A stretch of DNA of 32,796 nt from CAZCFB01 sp964511535 (GTDB lineage Bacteria > Myxococcota_A > Polyangia > GCA-2747355 > CAZCFB01). Positions 7,502 to 17,691 of the stretch are shown here, one piece after another. Position 1 is the first letter of the stretch. Every line of letters begins with the position of its first letter. Location of the stretch: assembly GCA_964511535.1 (NCBI GenBank), contig CAZEFW010000101.1, forward strand, positions 1-32,796. Reading direction: 5' to 3'. The notes under the pieces are model-generated. The model had not been told where the DNA came from and did not search any database. It worked only from the letters and a program-made list of their open reading frames with translations. The position numbers and the translations under genes were made by a program.

Positions 7502-7864
7502 ATGCCAAAGTCAAAAAATGACATGAGGAAGCGGCGCCACGTCAGCATCCGGAAGGACATTGTCGGGACCCCCGAGCGGCCCCGGCTGTGCATCTTCCGC
7601 AGCGCGCGCCACATCTACGCCCAGGTGATCATCGACACCGAGAACAAGGTGGTGGCCTCGGCCAGCACCATCAGCAAGCGTGACCGGGAAGCCTGCGCCG
7701 GCAAGAAGAAGGTGGAGCAGGCCAAGGAGATCGGCGGCCGTGTCGCCCAGCTCTGCCTGGACAACGGCGTGCAGAAGGTGGTCTTCGACCGCGCCGGATT
7801 TCGCTACCACGGGCGGGTCAAGGCGCTGGCTGATGCAGCGCGCGAGAAGGGCCTTTCGTTTTAG
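7502..7864 (+). CDS. rplR: Ribosomal protein L18
   Basis: A 120-residue L18 with GTPERPRLCIFRSARHIYAQVI, ASASTISK, and the ending FDRAGFRYHGRVKALADAAREKGL, which is diagnostic of the family. L18 binds 5S rRNA together with L5, whose homologue here carries the long basic tail. An AAGGAGC ribosome-binding site lies just upstream of the ATG. Confidence 0.97.
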   Translation: MPKSKNDMRKRRHVSIRKDIVGTPERPRLCIFRSARHIYAQVIIDTENKVVASASTISKRDREACAGKKKVEQAKEIGGRVAQLCLDNGVQKVVFDRAGFRYHGRVKALADAAREKGLSF

Positions 7865-7873
7865 GAGTGCACT

Positions 7874-8383
7874 GTGCCTTTTAACCAGACGATAGATTCA
7901 GAGTACGGCGAGCTCATCGACAGGGTCGTCTACATCAACCGCGTCGCCAAGGTGGTCAAGGGCGGCCGGCGCTTCTCCTTCTCCGCCCTGGTGGTGGTGG
8001 GGAACGGCGCCGGGATGGTGGGCGCGGCCCTCGGCAAGGCCAATGAGGTCCCCGAGGCGATCCGCAAGGGGAACGAGAAGGCGAAGAAGAACATCTTCGC
8101 CATCCCCCTGGTGGGCACGACCATCCCGCACGAGGTGACCGGCGTGGTTGGCGCGGGGCGCGTCCTGCTGCGGCCCGCATCTCCCGGTACCGGCGTCATC
8201 GCTGGCGGTCCGGTGCGTGCGGTCATGGACGTGGCGGGGGTGCAGGACATCCTGACCAAGTGCCTCGGCACCAACAATCCGCATAACGTCATCCACGCCA
8301 CCGTGGCCGCGCTCAAAGAGCTGCGGTCTCACGAAGAGGCGGCAAAGCTGCGCGGCGTGGACGTCTCGCGGTTGATGGAGTAG
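7874..8383 (+). CDS. rpsE: Ribosomal protein S5 (GTG start)
   Basis: 169 residues. The GTG start is supported by AGGAG 6 bases upstream and by the absence of an in-frame ATG before the core. The core reads EYGELIDRVVYINRVAKVVKG, RRFSFSALVVVGNGAGMVG, then VLLRPASPGTGVIAGGPVRAV, typical of the double-stranded-RNA-binding fold and the C-terminal domain. S5 takes part in decoding fidelity and mRNA unwinding. It starts 9 bases after rplR. Confidence 0.97.
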   Translation: MPFNQTIDSEYGELIDRVVYINRVAKVVKGGRRFSFSALVVVGNGAGMVGAALGKANEVPEAIRKGNEKAKKNIFAIPLVGTTIPHEVTGVVGAGRVLLRPASPGTGVIAGGPVRAVMDVAGVQDILTKCLGTNNPHNVIHATVAALKELRSHEEAAKLRGVDVSRLME

Positions 8384-8388
8384 GAGCA

Positions 8389-8574
8389 ATGGACGACGCC
8401 AAAATCAAGGTGACGCAGGTCCGATCCGGCATTGGCCGCCCCAAGAATCAGCGGCTGACGCTCAAGGGGCTCGGGCTTACCCGGATGAACAAGACGGTGC
8501 TGGTGAACAACACCGCGCCGATCCGGGGCATGATTCGCAAGGTCCAGCACCTGGTGAAGGTGGAGCCGGCCTAG
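8389..8574 (+). CDS. rpmD: Ribosomal protein L30
   Basis: A 61-residue L30: KIKVTQVRSGIGRPKNQRLT, then LKGLGLTRMNKTVLVNNTAPIRGMI and the ending KVQHLVKVEPA. The length and the IGRPKNQR motif are standard. It begins 5 bases after the S5 stop with GGAG as its ribosome-binding site. Confidence 0.95.
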   Translation: MDDAKIKVTQVRSGIGRPKNQRLTLKGLGLTRMNKTVLVNNTAPIRGMIRKVQHLVKVEPA

Positions 8575-8618
8575 CCGGGCGCCATCCTCCAAGGGTGAAG
8601 GAATAAAAGGGAAACAAG

Positions 8619-9119
8619 ATGGGTACGACACTTTCGACGCTCGCTCCGCCTGCTGGAGCCAAGCATCGCCGTAAGCGCAAGGGCCGCGGCCCGGGCAGCG
8701 GCAACGGGACCACCGCCGGCAAGGGCACCAAGGGCCAGAAGAGCCGTAGCGGCCCCGACGTGCACCCCTGGTTCGAGGGTGGCCAGATGCCGCTGCAGCG
8801 GCGGCTGCCCAAGCGCGGGTTCAACCCGCCGTTCCGGGTGCCTTACTCCCCGGTCAACGTCAGCAGCCTGGCCAAGACCTTCGCAGCCGGCGAGACCGTC
8901 GGCCTCGAGGAGCTCAAGGCAAAGGGCCTGATCCCTGGCAAGGCCAAGCGGGTCAAGGTGCTGGGCAACGGTGACCTGCCTCACGCGTTGACGGTGCGGG
9001 CACACGCCTTCTCAAAGGCTGCCCAGGAGAAGATCCAGGGCGCAGGCGGGACCGCCGAGGTGATCCCGGAGAAGCGTCAGGTCGACGACACCGGCAAGGA
9101 CGCGGGCGGCGAGGGCTAA
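8619..9119 (+). CDS. rplO: Ribosomal protein L15
   Basis: A 166-residue L15. The Gly/Lys-rich N-terminal part reads HRRKRKGRGPGSGNGTTAGK, GTKGQKSRSG and WFEGGQMPLQRRLPKRGFNP, and the globular end carries KVLGNGDLPHALTVRAHAFSKAAQEKI. It is about 20 residues longer than E. coli L15 because of an acidic C-terminal tail. L15 is a late assembly protein of the 50S subunit. It comes directly before secY, as usual. Confidence 0.97.
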   Translation: MGTTLSTLAPPAGAKHRRKRKGRGPGSGNGTTAGKGTKGQKSRSGPDVHPWFEGGQMPLQRRLPKRGFNPPFRVPYSPVNVSSLAKTFAAGETVGLEELKAKGLIPGKAKRVKVLGNGDLPHALTVRAHAFSKAAQEKIQGAGGTAEVIPEKRQVDDTGKDAGGEG

Positions 9120-9134
9120 CGCGCGGAGCGACCC

Positions 9135-10460
<1,326 letters not shown>

Positions 10461-10487
10461 CCTTCGGGCGGCGGGGGAACAGAGCCC

Positions 10488-11249
10488 ATGGCCATCGTCC
10501 TCAAGAGCAAGGCCGAGATCGCCAAGATGCGCGCCGCCAACATGGTGGTCTGCGGCGTCCTGGACGAGATCGAGGGGATGGTCAAGCCGGGCATCAGCAC
10601 CATGGCCCTGGAGAAGCGCGCCAGGGAGATGGTCAAGGAGGCCGGGGTGCGCCCCGCCTTCCTCGGCTACGGCGAGCCCCCCTTCCCGGCGGTGTGCTGC
10701 ATCTCGCTCAACGAAGAGGTGGTGCACGGCATCGCCAGCGAAGAGGTGATCCTGAAGGAAGGGGACATCGTCAGCGTGGACTTCGGCGTGGAGAAGGACG
10801 GCTTCTTCGGCGACTCGGCCCGCACCATCGCGGTGGGAGAGGTCGGGCCGGCGGCGCGGAAGCTGATGGACGTGACCCGGGAGTCGCTGGAGCGCGCCAT
10901 CGAGTGCTGCGTGCCTGGCAACCGGCTGAACAACGTCAGCGGCGCGGTGCAGGCCCACGTGGAAGAGAACGGCTTTTCGGTTGTGCGCGCATTCGTGGGG
11001 CACGGCATCGGCAAGCAGATGCACGAAGACCCGCCGGTGCCCAACTTTCTGGGCCACGGTCGCAACCCACGGCTCAAGGCGGGAATGGTGCTGGCCATCG
11101 AGCCGATGGTCAACGAGGGGACGCACGACATCGAAGTGGACGCGCAGGACCACTGGACAGCGCGTACCAAGGATGGCAAGTTATCCGCCCATTTCGAGCA
11201 CTCTGTCGCCATCACAGAGGACGGCCCGCAAGTTTTGAGCCGGCCCTGA
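10488..11249 (+). CDS. map: Type I methionine aminopeptidase
   Basis: 253 residues of the standard single-domain type I enzyme, which removes the initiator Met from new proteins. The metal ligands are all visible: D98 (SVDFG), D109 (GDSART), H172 (VGHGIG), E205 (AIEPM) and E237 (HFEHSV). The substrate-site His is H80 in EVVHGIA. It lies between secY and rpmJ, a usual place for map, but without the flanking adk and infA. The ATG is the first good start; no strong Shine-Dalgarno is seen before it. Confidence 0.97.
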   Translation: MAIVLKSKAEIAKMRAANMVVCGVLDEIEGMVKPGISTMALEKRAREMVKEAGVRPAFLGYGEPPFPAVCCISLNEEVVHGIASEEVILKEGDIVSVDFGVEKDGFFGDSARTIAVGEVGPAARKLMDVTRESLERAIECCVPGNRLNNVSGAVQAHVEENGFSVVRAFVGHGIGKQMHEDPPVPNFLGHGRNPRLKAGMVLAIEPMVNEGTHDIEVDAQDHWTARTKDGKLSAHFEHSVAITEDGPQVLSRP

Positions 11250-11265
11250 ACAAGGCAGGAAGAAG

Positions 11266-11379
11266 ATGAAGGTTAGAGCATCGGTTAAGAAGATTTGTGA
11301 TAAGTGCAAGGTCATCAAGCGCAAGGGAGTCGTGCGGGTGATCTGTCCCAATCCGCGGCACAAGCAGCGCCAGGGTTGA
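11266..11379 (+). CDS. rpmJ: Ribosomal protein L36, zinc form
   Basis: A 37-residue protein: MKVRASVKKICDKCKVIKR and then VVRVICPNPRHKQRQG. C11, C14, C27 and H32 form the zinc site of the C+ L36 type. It begins 16 bases after map with AGGAAGAAG as ribosome-binding site. The infA gene that often separates map from rpmJ is absent. Confidence 0.96.
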   Translation: MKVRASVKKICDKCKVIKRKGVVRVICPNPRHKQRQG

Positions 11380-11396
11380 AGGAGTAGGAAGAGAAC

Positions 11397-11774
11397 ATGG
11401 CACGTATCGCCGGAGTGGACCTGCCCAGGAACAAGCGGGTAGACGTGGCCCTGACCTATATTTATGGGCTCGGCCGCACCAAGTCGTCGGAGATCCTCGA
11501 CAAGGCCGACGTGGCCGGAGGGATCCGGACCGATGACCTGACCGAGGAGCAGATCAGGCGAATTCGCCAGGTCATCGACGCCGGGTACAAGGTCGAGGGT
11601 GACCTGCGCCGCGAAGTGAACATGAACATCAAGCGGCTGATGGACCTGAACTGCTACCGCGGCCTGCGCCACAAGCGCGGCCTGCCCGTACGTGGGCAGC
11701 GGTCGCACACCAACGCCCGCACGCGCAAGGGCCCCCGCCGTGGGGTCATGGCTCGCAAGAAGACCAAGAAGTAG
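11397..11774 (+). CDS. rpsM: Ribosomal protein S13
   Basis: 125 residues: MARIAGVDLPRNKRVDVALTYIYGLG, then TDDLTEEQIRRIRQVID, DLRREVNMNIKRL and the C-terminal RGLPVRGQRSHTNARTRKGPR. These are the helix-two-turn-helix core and the tRNA-contacting tail of S13. It forms the 30S head bridge with S19. It opens the alpha-operon part of the cluster. Confidence 0.98.
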   Translation: MARIAGVDLPRNKRVDVALTYIYGLGRTKSSEILDKADVAGGIRTDDLTEEQIRRIRQVIDAGYKVEGDLRREVNMNIKRLMDLNCYRGLRHKRGLPVRGQRSHTNARTRKGPRRGVMARKKTKK

Positions 11775-11783
11775 GGAAGAGAC

Positions 11784-12173
11784 ATGCCGAGACCACAAAA
11801 AGGTTCCAAGCGGAAGGTCAAGAAGAACATCAAGAGTGGCATCGTCCACATCACCTCCACCTTCAACAACACGGTGGTGACGGTGACGGACGTCAGCGGC
11901 AATGTCATCGCGTGGTCCAGCGCTGGCGTGCGCGGCTTCAAGGGCTCTCGTAAGAGCACGCCCTTCGCCGCTCAGCTGGCTGCCGAGGACGCCGCGCGCA
12001 AGGCCATGGAGCATGGCGTGCGCAACGTGGTGGTTTACGTCAAGGGCCCCGGCTCCGGTCGCGAGTCCGCGCTGCGGGCGCTCAACGCCGCAGGGTTCTC
12101 AGTTTCGCTCATCCGGGACGTCACCCCTGTCCCGCACAACGGTTGCCGCCCGCCCAAGCGGCGCAGGGTTTAA
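11784..12173 (+). CDS. rpsK: Ribosomal protein S11
   Basis: A 129-residue S11: KKNIKSGIVHITSTFNNTVV, then DVSGNVIAWSSAG, FKGSRKSTPFAAQLAAEDAA and the ending IRDVTPVPHNGCRPPKRRRV. S11 lines the platform near the mRNA exit and contacts the E site. The AGGG/AAGAG ribosome-binding stretch and 9-base gap to rpsM are typical. Confidence 0.98.
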   Translation: MPRPQKGSKRKVKKNIKSGIVHITSTFNNTVVTVTDVSGNVIAWSSAGVRGFKGSRKSTPFAAQLAAEDAARKAMEHGVRNVVVYVKGPGSGRESALRALNAAGFSVSLIRDVTPVPHNGCRPPKRRRV

Positions 12174-12185
12174 GGAGGTAAGGCC

Positions 12186-12812
12186 GTGGCTCGTTACACC
12201 GGTCCTGTTTGCCGGCTTTGCCGGCGCGAAGATATGAAGTTGTTCCTCAAGGGCGACCGTTGCTACACGGACAAGTGCTCGTACGAGCGCCGCGCCTATC
12301 CCCCCGGCCAGCATGGCCAGGGCCGCCGTAAGCGCAGTGACTACGGCGAGCAGCTGCGCGAGAAGCAGAAGGTCAAGCGCATGTACTGCCTGATGGAGAA
12401 GCAGTTCAAGAGCTACTACCACCGGGCAAACCGTATGAAGGGCGTCACCGGCGAGAACCTGCTGGTGCTGCTGGAGCGTCGGCTGGACAACCTGGCCTAC
12501 CGCATGGGGTTCGCCTCCACGCGGCAGGAGGCTCGCCAGCTGGTGCTGCACCGTCACTTCACGGTCAACGGCCGCATCTGCAACATCCCGTCGGCGCTGC
12601 TGCGCCCCGGCGATGTGTTGGAGGTCAAGGAGCGCAGCCGCAAGGTGCCCAAGATCACCGAGTCGCTGGCAGCGGTGGAGCGGCGGGGAGTGCCGAGCTG
12701 GCTGGAGGTGGAGAAGGACGCCTTCAAGGGCACCGTCAAGGGGATGCCGATCCGCGAGGAGATGACCATGCCCATCAGGGAGCAGCTCATCGTCGAGCTG
12801 TACTCCAAGTAG
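12186..12812 (+). CDS. rpsD: Ribosomal protein S4, zinc form (GTG start)
   Basis: 208 residues, starting at GTG with an excellent TAAGGAGGTAAGG ribosome-binding site that overlaps the S11 stop region. C9, C12, C26 and C31 form a CxxC-x13-CxxxxC zinc site (C+ S4). The S4 RNA-binding domain reads RLDNLAYRMGFASTRQEARQLV then HRHFTVNGR at about residues 98-125. S4 nucleates 30S assembly, and in E. coli it represses the alpha operon. It lies directly before rpoA. Confidence 0.97.
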   Translation: MARYTGPVCRLCRREDMKLFLKGDRCYTDKCSYERRAYPPGQHGQGRRKRSDYGEQLREKQKVKRMYCLMEKQFKSYYHRANRMKGVTGENLLVLLERRLDNLAYRMGFASTRQEARQLVLHRHFTVNGRICNIPSALLRPGDVLEVKERSRKVPKITESLAAVERRGVPSWLEVEKDAFKGTVKGMPIREEMTMPIREQLIVELYSK

Positions 12813-12867
12813 GCAAGGGTCCAAACCCCGAGGAACAATCCGCAGCATCAGGGAGATAGGGAAGCAT

Positions 12868-13932
<1,065 letters not shown>

Positions 13933-13963
13933 TCTGCGCGACGCCGATACGCAGGAGCAGCAA

Positions 13964-14452
13964 GTGAGACACCGTAAGGCACACAGGAAGCTGGGAGGGT
14001 TCACGCCGACTCACCAGCGGGCCATGTATAGCAACATGCTGATGGCGTTGATTGAGCACGGCCGCATCAAGACCACGGCGCGCAAGGCAAAGTCGCTTCG
14101 CAGCCTGGCCGAGCGGATGGTGACCCGGGCAACTCGCCTGGGGGACATCCTGCTCAAGCAGCCCGAGAACCTGACCGCCGAGGAGCGCGCGCAGCTGGTG
14201 CACGCCATGCGCACCGTGCGCAAGACCCTGCGCGACCGGGACTCGGTCATCGAGCTGTTCGAGGAGTGGGCCCCGCGTTACCTGGGCCGCCCCGGCGGGT
14301 ACACCCGCGTGATGAAGGTGGGCCCGCGCCGCGGAGACGCGGCCGAGATGGCGCTGGTGGAGTTCATCGACGCCGAGATGCCCGAGAAGGAAGGCCAGCC
14401 TGCGCCCGAGCCCGAGAAGAAGAAGGGGCTGCTTGGACGGCTTCGCGGCTGA
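13964..14452 (+). CDS. rplQ: Ribosomal protein L17 (GTG start), last gene of the ribosomal run
   Basis: 162 residues: MRHRKAHRKLGGFTPTHQRAMYSNML, then HGRIKTTARKAKSLRSLAERM, the diagnostic L17 block, and RPGGYTRVMKVGPRRGDAAEMALVEF. A tail of about 25 residues rich in Glu, Lys and Pro extends past the usual end. The GTG is preceded by CAGGAGCAGCAA. Its stop is followed after one base by a hairpin-plus-heptad element. The last codons (GRLRG) repeat the same CTTCGCGGCT found in that hairpin, so the element may have grown into or out of the gene end. Confidence 0.97.
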   Translation: MRHRKAHRKLGGFTPTHQRAMYSNMLMALIEHGRIKTTARKAKSLRSLAERMVTRATRLGDILLKQPENLTAEERAQLVHAMRTVRKTLRDRDSVIELFEEWAPRYLGRPGGYTRVMKVGPRRGDAAEMALVEFIDAEMPEKEGQPAPEPEKKKGLLGRLRG

Positions 14453-14453
14453 T

Positions 14454-14505
14454 GCCGCTTCGCGGCTTGAGGCTTGAGGCTTGAGGCTTGAGGCTCAATA
14501 GCCCG
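14454..14505 (+). repeat. Heptad element 1: hairpin, four TTGAGGC units, AATAGCCCG tail
   Basis: A 52-base unit starting one base after the rplQ stop. It contains a 5-bp stem GCCGC/GCGGC with loop TTC, then four perfect TTGAGGC heptads, then an 11-base tail ending AATAGCCCG. The element at 31393-31444 (minus) has exactly the same layout and length. No T-run follows the hairpin, so it is not a classical intrinsic terminator, although its place suggests a 3'-end role. Confidence 0.85.
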
Positions 14506-14545
14506 ACACGTTTTCTCCCGAACAATCAATTGGAGGCCTCGCCCC

Positions 14546-14575
14546 TTGTCAGGGGTTGGGGCATCCTTGTATCCT
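14546..14575 (+). promoter_or_regulatory. Candidate sigma70-type promoter for the OB-repeat lipoprotein
   Basis: TTGTCA (5 of 6 match to -35) and TATCCT (4 of 6 match to -10) are separated by 18 bases. Transcription would start near 14582, leaving a short leader with GAGGAG 8 bases before the ATG at 14615. It fits a new transcription unit after the ribosomal run. Confidence 0.4.
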
Positions 14576-14614
14576 GCTACGGCGCTGATTGCGCTGAATA
14601 GAGGAGATGGTGAA

Positions 14615-16093
14615 ATGCGTAGAACTTGTGTAATTATCTTGGCTTTGGCTCTTGGGTTGGTTGGCTGCCGCGACGACGACAACAACAACAACACGGTCAA
14701 ATATGACACCGGCGGGACGGGCGGGGACGGGGGTACGGTGTACAAGGACGGCGGCGGCAGCACCACCTGCACCGAGTCGACCCTGTGCAAGATCAAGGAC
14801 GGCACCGCGAAGAAGGGCTCCTGCGTGACCCTCAAGGACGTCATCGTCACCGCGGTGGACACCGCGGGTTCCTACACCAAGGACGTGTTCGTGCAGGCCA
14901 AGGACGGCACCAAGACCTGCGGCATCAAGCTTTACCGCCCCACCCGCGGCGACGGCAAGCTGGTCACCGACCTGAAGCCGGGCACCCACGTGAAGATCAA
15001 GGGCACCGTCAAGTGGTGGCACCCCAAGGCGGGCGAGATCAGCGACAAGAACTACCCGAACAAGAAGCACATCAAGGAGCTCGAGAAGGCGACCATCACC
15101 GTGCTCACCAGCGGCGCGGCGCCGACCCCCATCGAGGCCACCGTGGCGCAGCTCACCGACAAGGCCACCGCCAACAGCTACGAGGACCTGTTCGTCAAGA
15201 TCAAGGCAGTGGCCGTGGCCAAGAAGTACGCGGCTGACGCCAAGTACAAGAACGTGGACATCATGGTGGTGGACAAGAACGGCAAGAGCATGGAGCTGCG
15301 CGACGACCTGGCCTCGCTCTCCGCCGTCAAGGAGCTGGGCTGCCACGACGTCACGGGCATCGCGACTTACTTCTACGGCTACCGGGTGCAGCCCACCAAG
15401 GCGGCGGACGTGGCAACCGCCACCGGCTGCCTGACCCCCAAGGCGATCAAGATCGCCGACATCCAGGACAGCACAAGCGCCTCGGCCCCCAAGCTGGGCG
15501 ACTGGCTCAAGCTCTCCGCCGTGATCACCGCGGTGGACGCCAACCCGTACGTGGACAAGTCCTCCAGCGCCAAGAAGTACACCGGCTTCTTCATCCAGGA
15601 TGACGCGGGCAAGGGCACCTACGACGGCCTGTACGTCTACTACATCTGGGCGTCCAACAGCCAGGAGAAGGTCCCCGCCGCGGGCAAGAAGATCGAGCTC
15701 ACCGGCTTCTACGACGAGTACTACAAGCAGAGCCAGGTCAAGGACGTGCGCTGGACCGAGAGCGGCACCGGCACGGTCACCGCGGTGGAGATCGACCCCT
15801 CCAAGTTCGCCTCGGACAAGACCTTCGGCCCCAAGTACGAGGGGATGCTGGTCAAGATCAAGAACGTGGAGGTGGGCGAGCTGGCCAAGACCACCAAGGG
15901 CTCGGTCATCGGCATCAAGGACAAGACCAGCAAGCTGCCCATCGAGATCGAGATGTACAACTTCATGAAGCCGGTCTCGCCGGCCGTGGCGCCCAAGGTT
16001 GGGGACAAGTTCACCTCCATCACCGGCATCGTGGCTTACACCTACAGCGCCTGGAAGATCTTCCCGCGCGCGGCGGCCGACCTGGTCAAGTGA
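14615..16093 (+). CDS. Lipoprotein with repeated OB-like domains
   Basis: 492 residues. A lipoprotein signal (MRRTCVIILALALGLVGC, lipobox cysteine C18) is followed by a linker rich in Asp, Asn and Gly, a style common in Myxococcota surface lipoproteins. The rest appears to be three or four weak beta-rich units of the kind found in secreted OB-fold/YhcR-like domains. Recurrent patterns are LKDVIVTAVDTAGSYTKDVF, SYEDLFVKIKAVAV, LGDWLKLSAVITAVDAN and YEGMLVKIKNVEVGEL, each ending in a short residue tract before the next. I infer binding of a ligand or DNA-like polymer at the cell surface, but no catalytic residues are visible. The start is set by the GAGGAG ribosome-binding site and the signal peptide. 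A longer upstream reading would run through the promoter. Confidence 0.85.
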   Translation: MRRTCVIILALALGLVGCRDDDNNNNTVKYDTGGTGGDGGTVYKDGGGSTTCTESTLCKIKDGTAKKGSCVTLKDVIVTAVDTAGSYTKDVFVQAKDGTKTCGIKLYRPTRGDGKLVTDLKPGTHVKIKGTVKWWHPKAGEISDKNYPNKKHIKELEKATITVLTSGAAPTPIEATVAQLTDKATANSYEDLFVKIKAVAVAKKYAADAKYKNVDIMVVDKNGKSMELRDDLASLSAVKELGCHDVTGIATYFYGYRVQPTKAADVATATGCLTPKAIKIADIQDSTSASAPKLGDWLKLSAVITAVDANPYVDKSSSAKKYTGFFIQDDAGKGTYDGLYVYYIWASNSQEKVPAAGKKIELTGFYDEYYKQSQVKDVRWTESGTGTVTAVEIDPSKFASDKTFGPKYEGMLVKIKNVEVGELAKTTKGSVIGIKDKTSKLPIEIEMYNFMKPVSPAVAPKVGDKFTSITGIVAYTYSAWKIFPRAAADLVK

Positions 16094-16199
16094 GGGCCTT
16101 CGGCGCAGGGGGGAGTCGTTGCACCCGGCGCTGAAGTATGCTTCATTAGCCACTGGCATTTCTCGACGAAAAACTACCCTTCAGCCCCGGACCGACCGT

Positions 16200-17252
16200 A
16201 TGCACGTCTGCTCCGCATGCCGCCAAGAAATCCCCCAGGACGCACGGTTCTGCGGGTACTGCGGCTTCCGCATCACGCCGATCTCCAATCACCAGTGGGA
16301 GTCGCTTTCCGAGGAGATTCAGCCCCTGGATGACGCTCCCCCTGCCATCCAGTCCGAGGTGAGGCGCGTCAAGGGCAAGGGCGCAGAGCTGCTCGAGCAG
16401 CTTAAAAAGGGCACGGGCCAGGCAGATGAGCCGACCCCCGTCATACAGGACCCGGCCCGGGACACCGCCGGGCCGCGGGTGGTGGGCAAGTGGGCCGAGC
16501 CGCCGGTGCGGGTCTTCCCGCCCGGGCAGGAGCCGCGGGGCAAGGCCACCAACCAGGGGCGCCATGAAGGCGAGGGCGCCCCGGTGGTCAGCGCGCCGCC
16601 TCCGCAGCCCACCAACTCGAGGGTGGAGCCGGGAAAGGAGACCTCCGGGGACGGCATCGTCGGTCCCGGGCCGGTGACCCCCATCGCCATCGAGGACCTG
16701 GCGCCGGTGGAGACCACCCCCACGCCGTTGCCTGCGCCGCCGCCTGTGCCGCCCGAGCCGCCAGCCGCGGTGATGAACTTCCCGCCGCCGGAGCCGGACC
16801 CGCCAGCCGAGGAGCCGCCGCCCGCGCCACAGACATTCGCGGCGCCGCCGCCGATGCCGAAGGAGCCGGAGCCCGCGCCGCCGGCAGAGCAAGCAGATCC
16901 GGGCACCAACGCCCGTCGCTTCCGTCGCTTCCCGCTCAAGGTGGAGGTGGGGTACGCCACGGACCACAACTTCTACACCGGGTTCATGGAGAACCTCAGC
17001 AGCGGCGGCCTGTTCATCGCCACGCACCAGCCCACGAGCATCGGCGAGGTGATGGAGGTCTCCTTCTCGGTGCCCGGCATCCCCGGCTCCTGCAACGCCG
17101 TGTGCCAGGTGACCTGGACCCGCGCGTATGACGCCTCCAACGAGGACATGATCCCCGGCATGGGGCTGAAGTTCGTTCAGCTCGATCCGAAGGTTCGCGC
17201 CGCGGTTGAACTCTTCATCAAGCATCGGGAGCCGATCTTTTTCGACGACTAG
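16200..17252 (+). CDS. Zinc-ribbon / proline-rich / PilZ domain protein
   Basis: 350 residues in three parts. Residues 1-22 form a zinc ribbon with C4, C7, C18 and C21. Residues about 60-235 are a low-complexity linker very rich in Pro, Glu and Ala, probably disordered. Residues about 238-345 form a PilZ domain with the c-di-GMP-binding signature: RRFRR at about 238 and NLSSGG at 265-270, followed by LFIAT, typical of the myxobacterial PilZ subfamily. The protein has no signal peptide and is presumably cytoplasmic. It lies 19 bases before the FliO-like gene, so it may be co-expressed with and signal to the export cluster (inference). No strong Shine-Dalgarno precedes the ATG. Confidence 0.85.
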   Translation: MHVCSACRQEIPQDARFCGYCGFRITPISNHQWESLSEEIQPLDDAPPAIQSEVRRVKGKGAELLEQLKKGTGQADEPTPVIQDPARDTAGPRVVGKWAEPPVRVFPPGQEPRGKATNQGRHEGEGAPVVSAPPPQPTNSRVEPGKETSGDGIVGPGPVTPIAIEDLAPVETTPTPLPAPPPVPPEPPAAVMNFPPPEPDPPAEEPPPAPQTFAAPPPMPKEPEPAPPAEQADPGTNARRFRRFPLKVEVGYATDHNFYTGFMENLSSGGLFIATHQPTSIGEVMEVSFSVPGIPGSCNAVCQVTWTRAYDASNEDMIPGMGLKFVQLDPKVRAAVELFIKHREPIFFDD

Positions 17253-17271
17253 GGCGTCTCAGGGGGGATGG

Positions 17272-17691
17272 GTGGTTACAGCTCTCGCCTCACCTTTGCT
17301 GCTGCTCGCCAGCGGGGACACCCTGGTCCCCGGAGGATACGGCTGGGCCCTGATCAAGGTGCTGCTGGCCCTCGGCGTGATCTGCCTCGCCGCGTACGCT
17401 ATCGTTCGCGCCGCGCGGGGCAGGCTCGGGATCAGCGGTCGTCCGGGGGACGGCCCCATGCGGGTAATCGACCGTTACCCCCTGTCCCCCCGTCAGGCGC
17501 TCTGGCTGGTGGGGGTGGGACCGCGCGTCTTCCTCATCGGCGCCGGCGAAGGCGGTGTCCGGCGACTGGCCGAGATCGATCCGGCAGACCTGGACTCGTT
17601 GGCAGGGCAGGGCGGGGGCGCCGATGTCTTCGACCGGCTGCTGGACCGGGCGCGCAGGGGCGACCCTGACGGAGGGGCTGTGGATGAGTGA
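17272..17691 (+). CDS. FliO-like small membrane protein
   Basis: About 139 residues. The N-terminal part has one clear membrane segment (WALIKVLLALGVICLAAYAIV), followed by a short basic stretch and a cytoplasmic domain with MRVIDRYPLSPRQALWLVGVG and RVFLIGAGEGG, the pattern of the FliO family (I-R-Y-PLSPR-slot). FliO helps assemble the FliP ring in the flagellar export gate. The GTG start at 17272 sits after a G-rich ribosome-binding stretch; in-frame codons farther upstream lie inside the PilZ gene. It overlaps the next gene by 8 bases. The FliO assignment rests mainly on context and the short motif. Confidence 0.65.
   Translation: MVTALASPLLLLASGDTLVPGGYGWALIKVLLALGVICLAAYAIVRAARGRLGISGRPGDGPMRVIDRYPLSPRQALWLVGVGPRVFLIGAGEGGVRRLAEIDPADLDSLAGQGGGADVFDRLLDRARRGDPDGGAVDE

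Noticed and set aside
14454..14505. CRISPR-like array
   Set aside because: Units are 7 bases with no spacers and no cas genes nearby; tandem heptads explain the pattern.
14546..14614. An upstream TTG start for the OB-repeat lipoprotein
   Set aside because: It would remove the N-terminal signal peptide and overlap the candidate promoter; the ATG at 14615 has a good ribosome-binding site and lipobox.
17206..17271. Start of the FliO-like gene inside the PilZ gene
   Set aside because: It would add over 20 polar residues before the membrane segment; the GTG at 17272 follows a G-rich ribosome-binding stretch and gives a typical FliO N-terminus.
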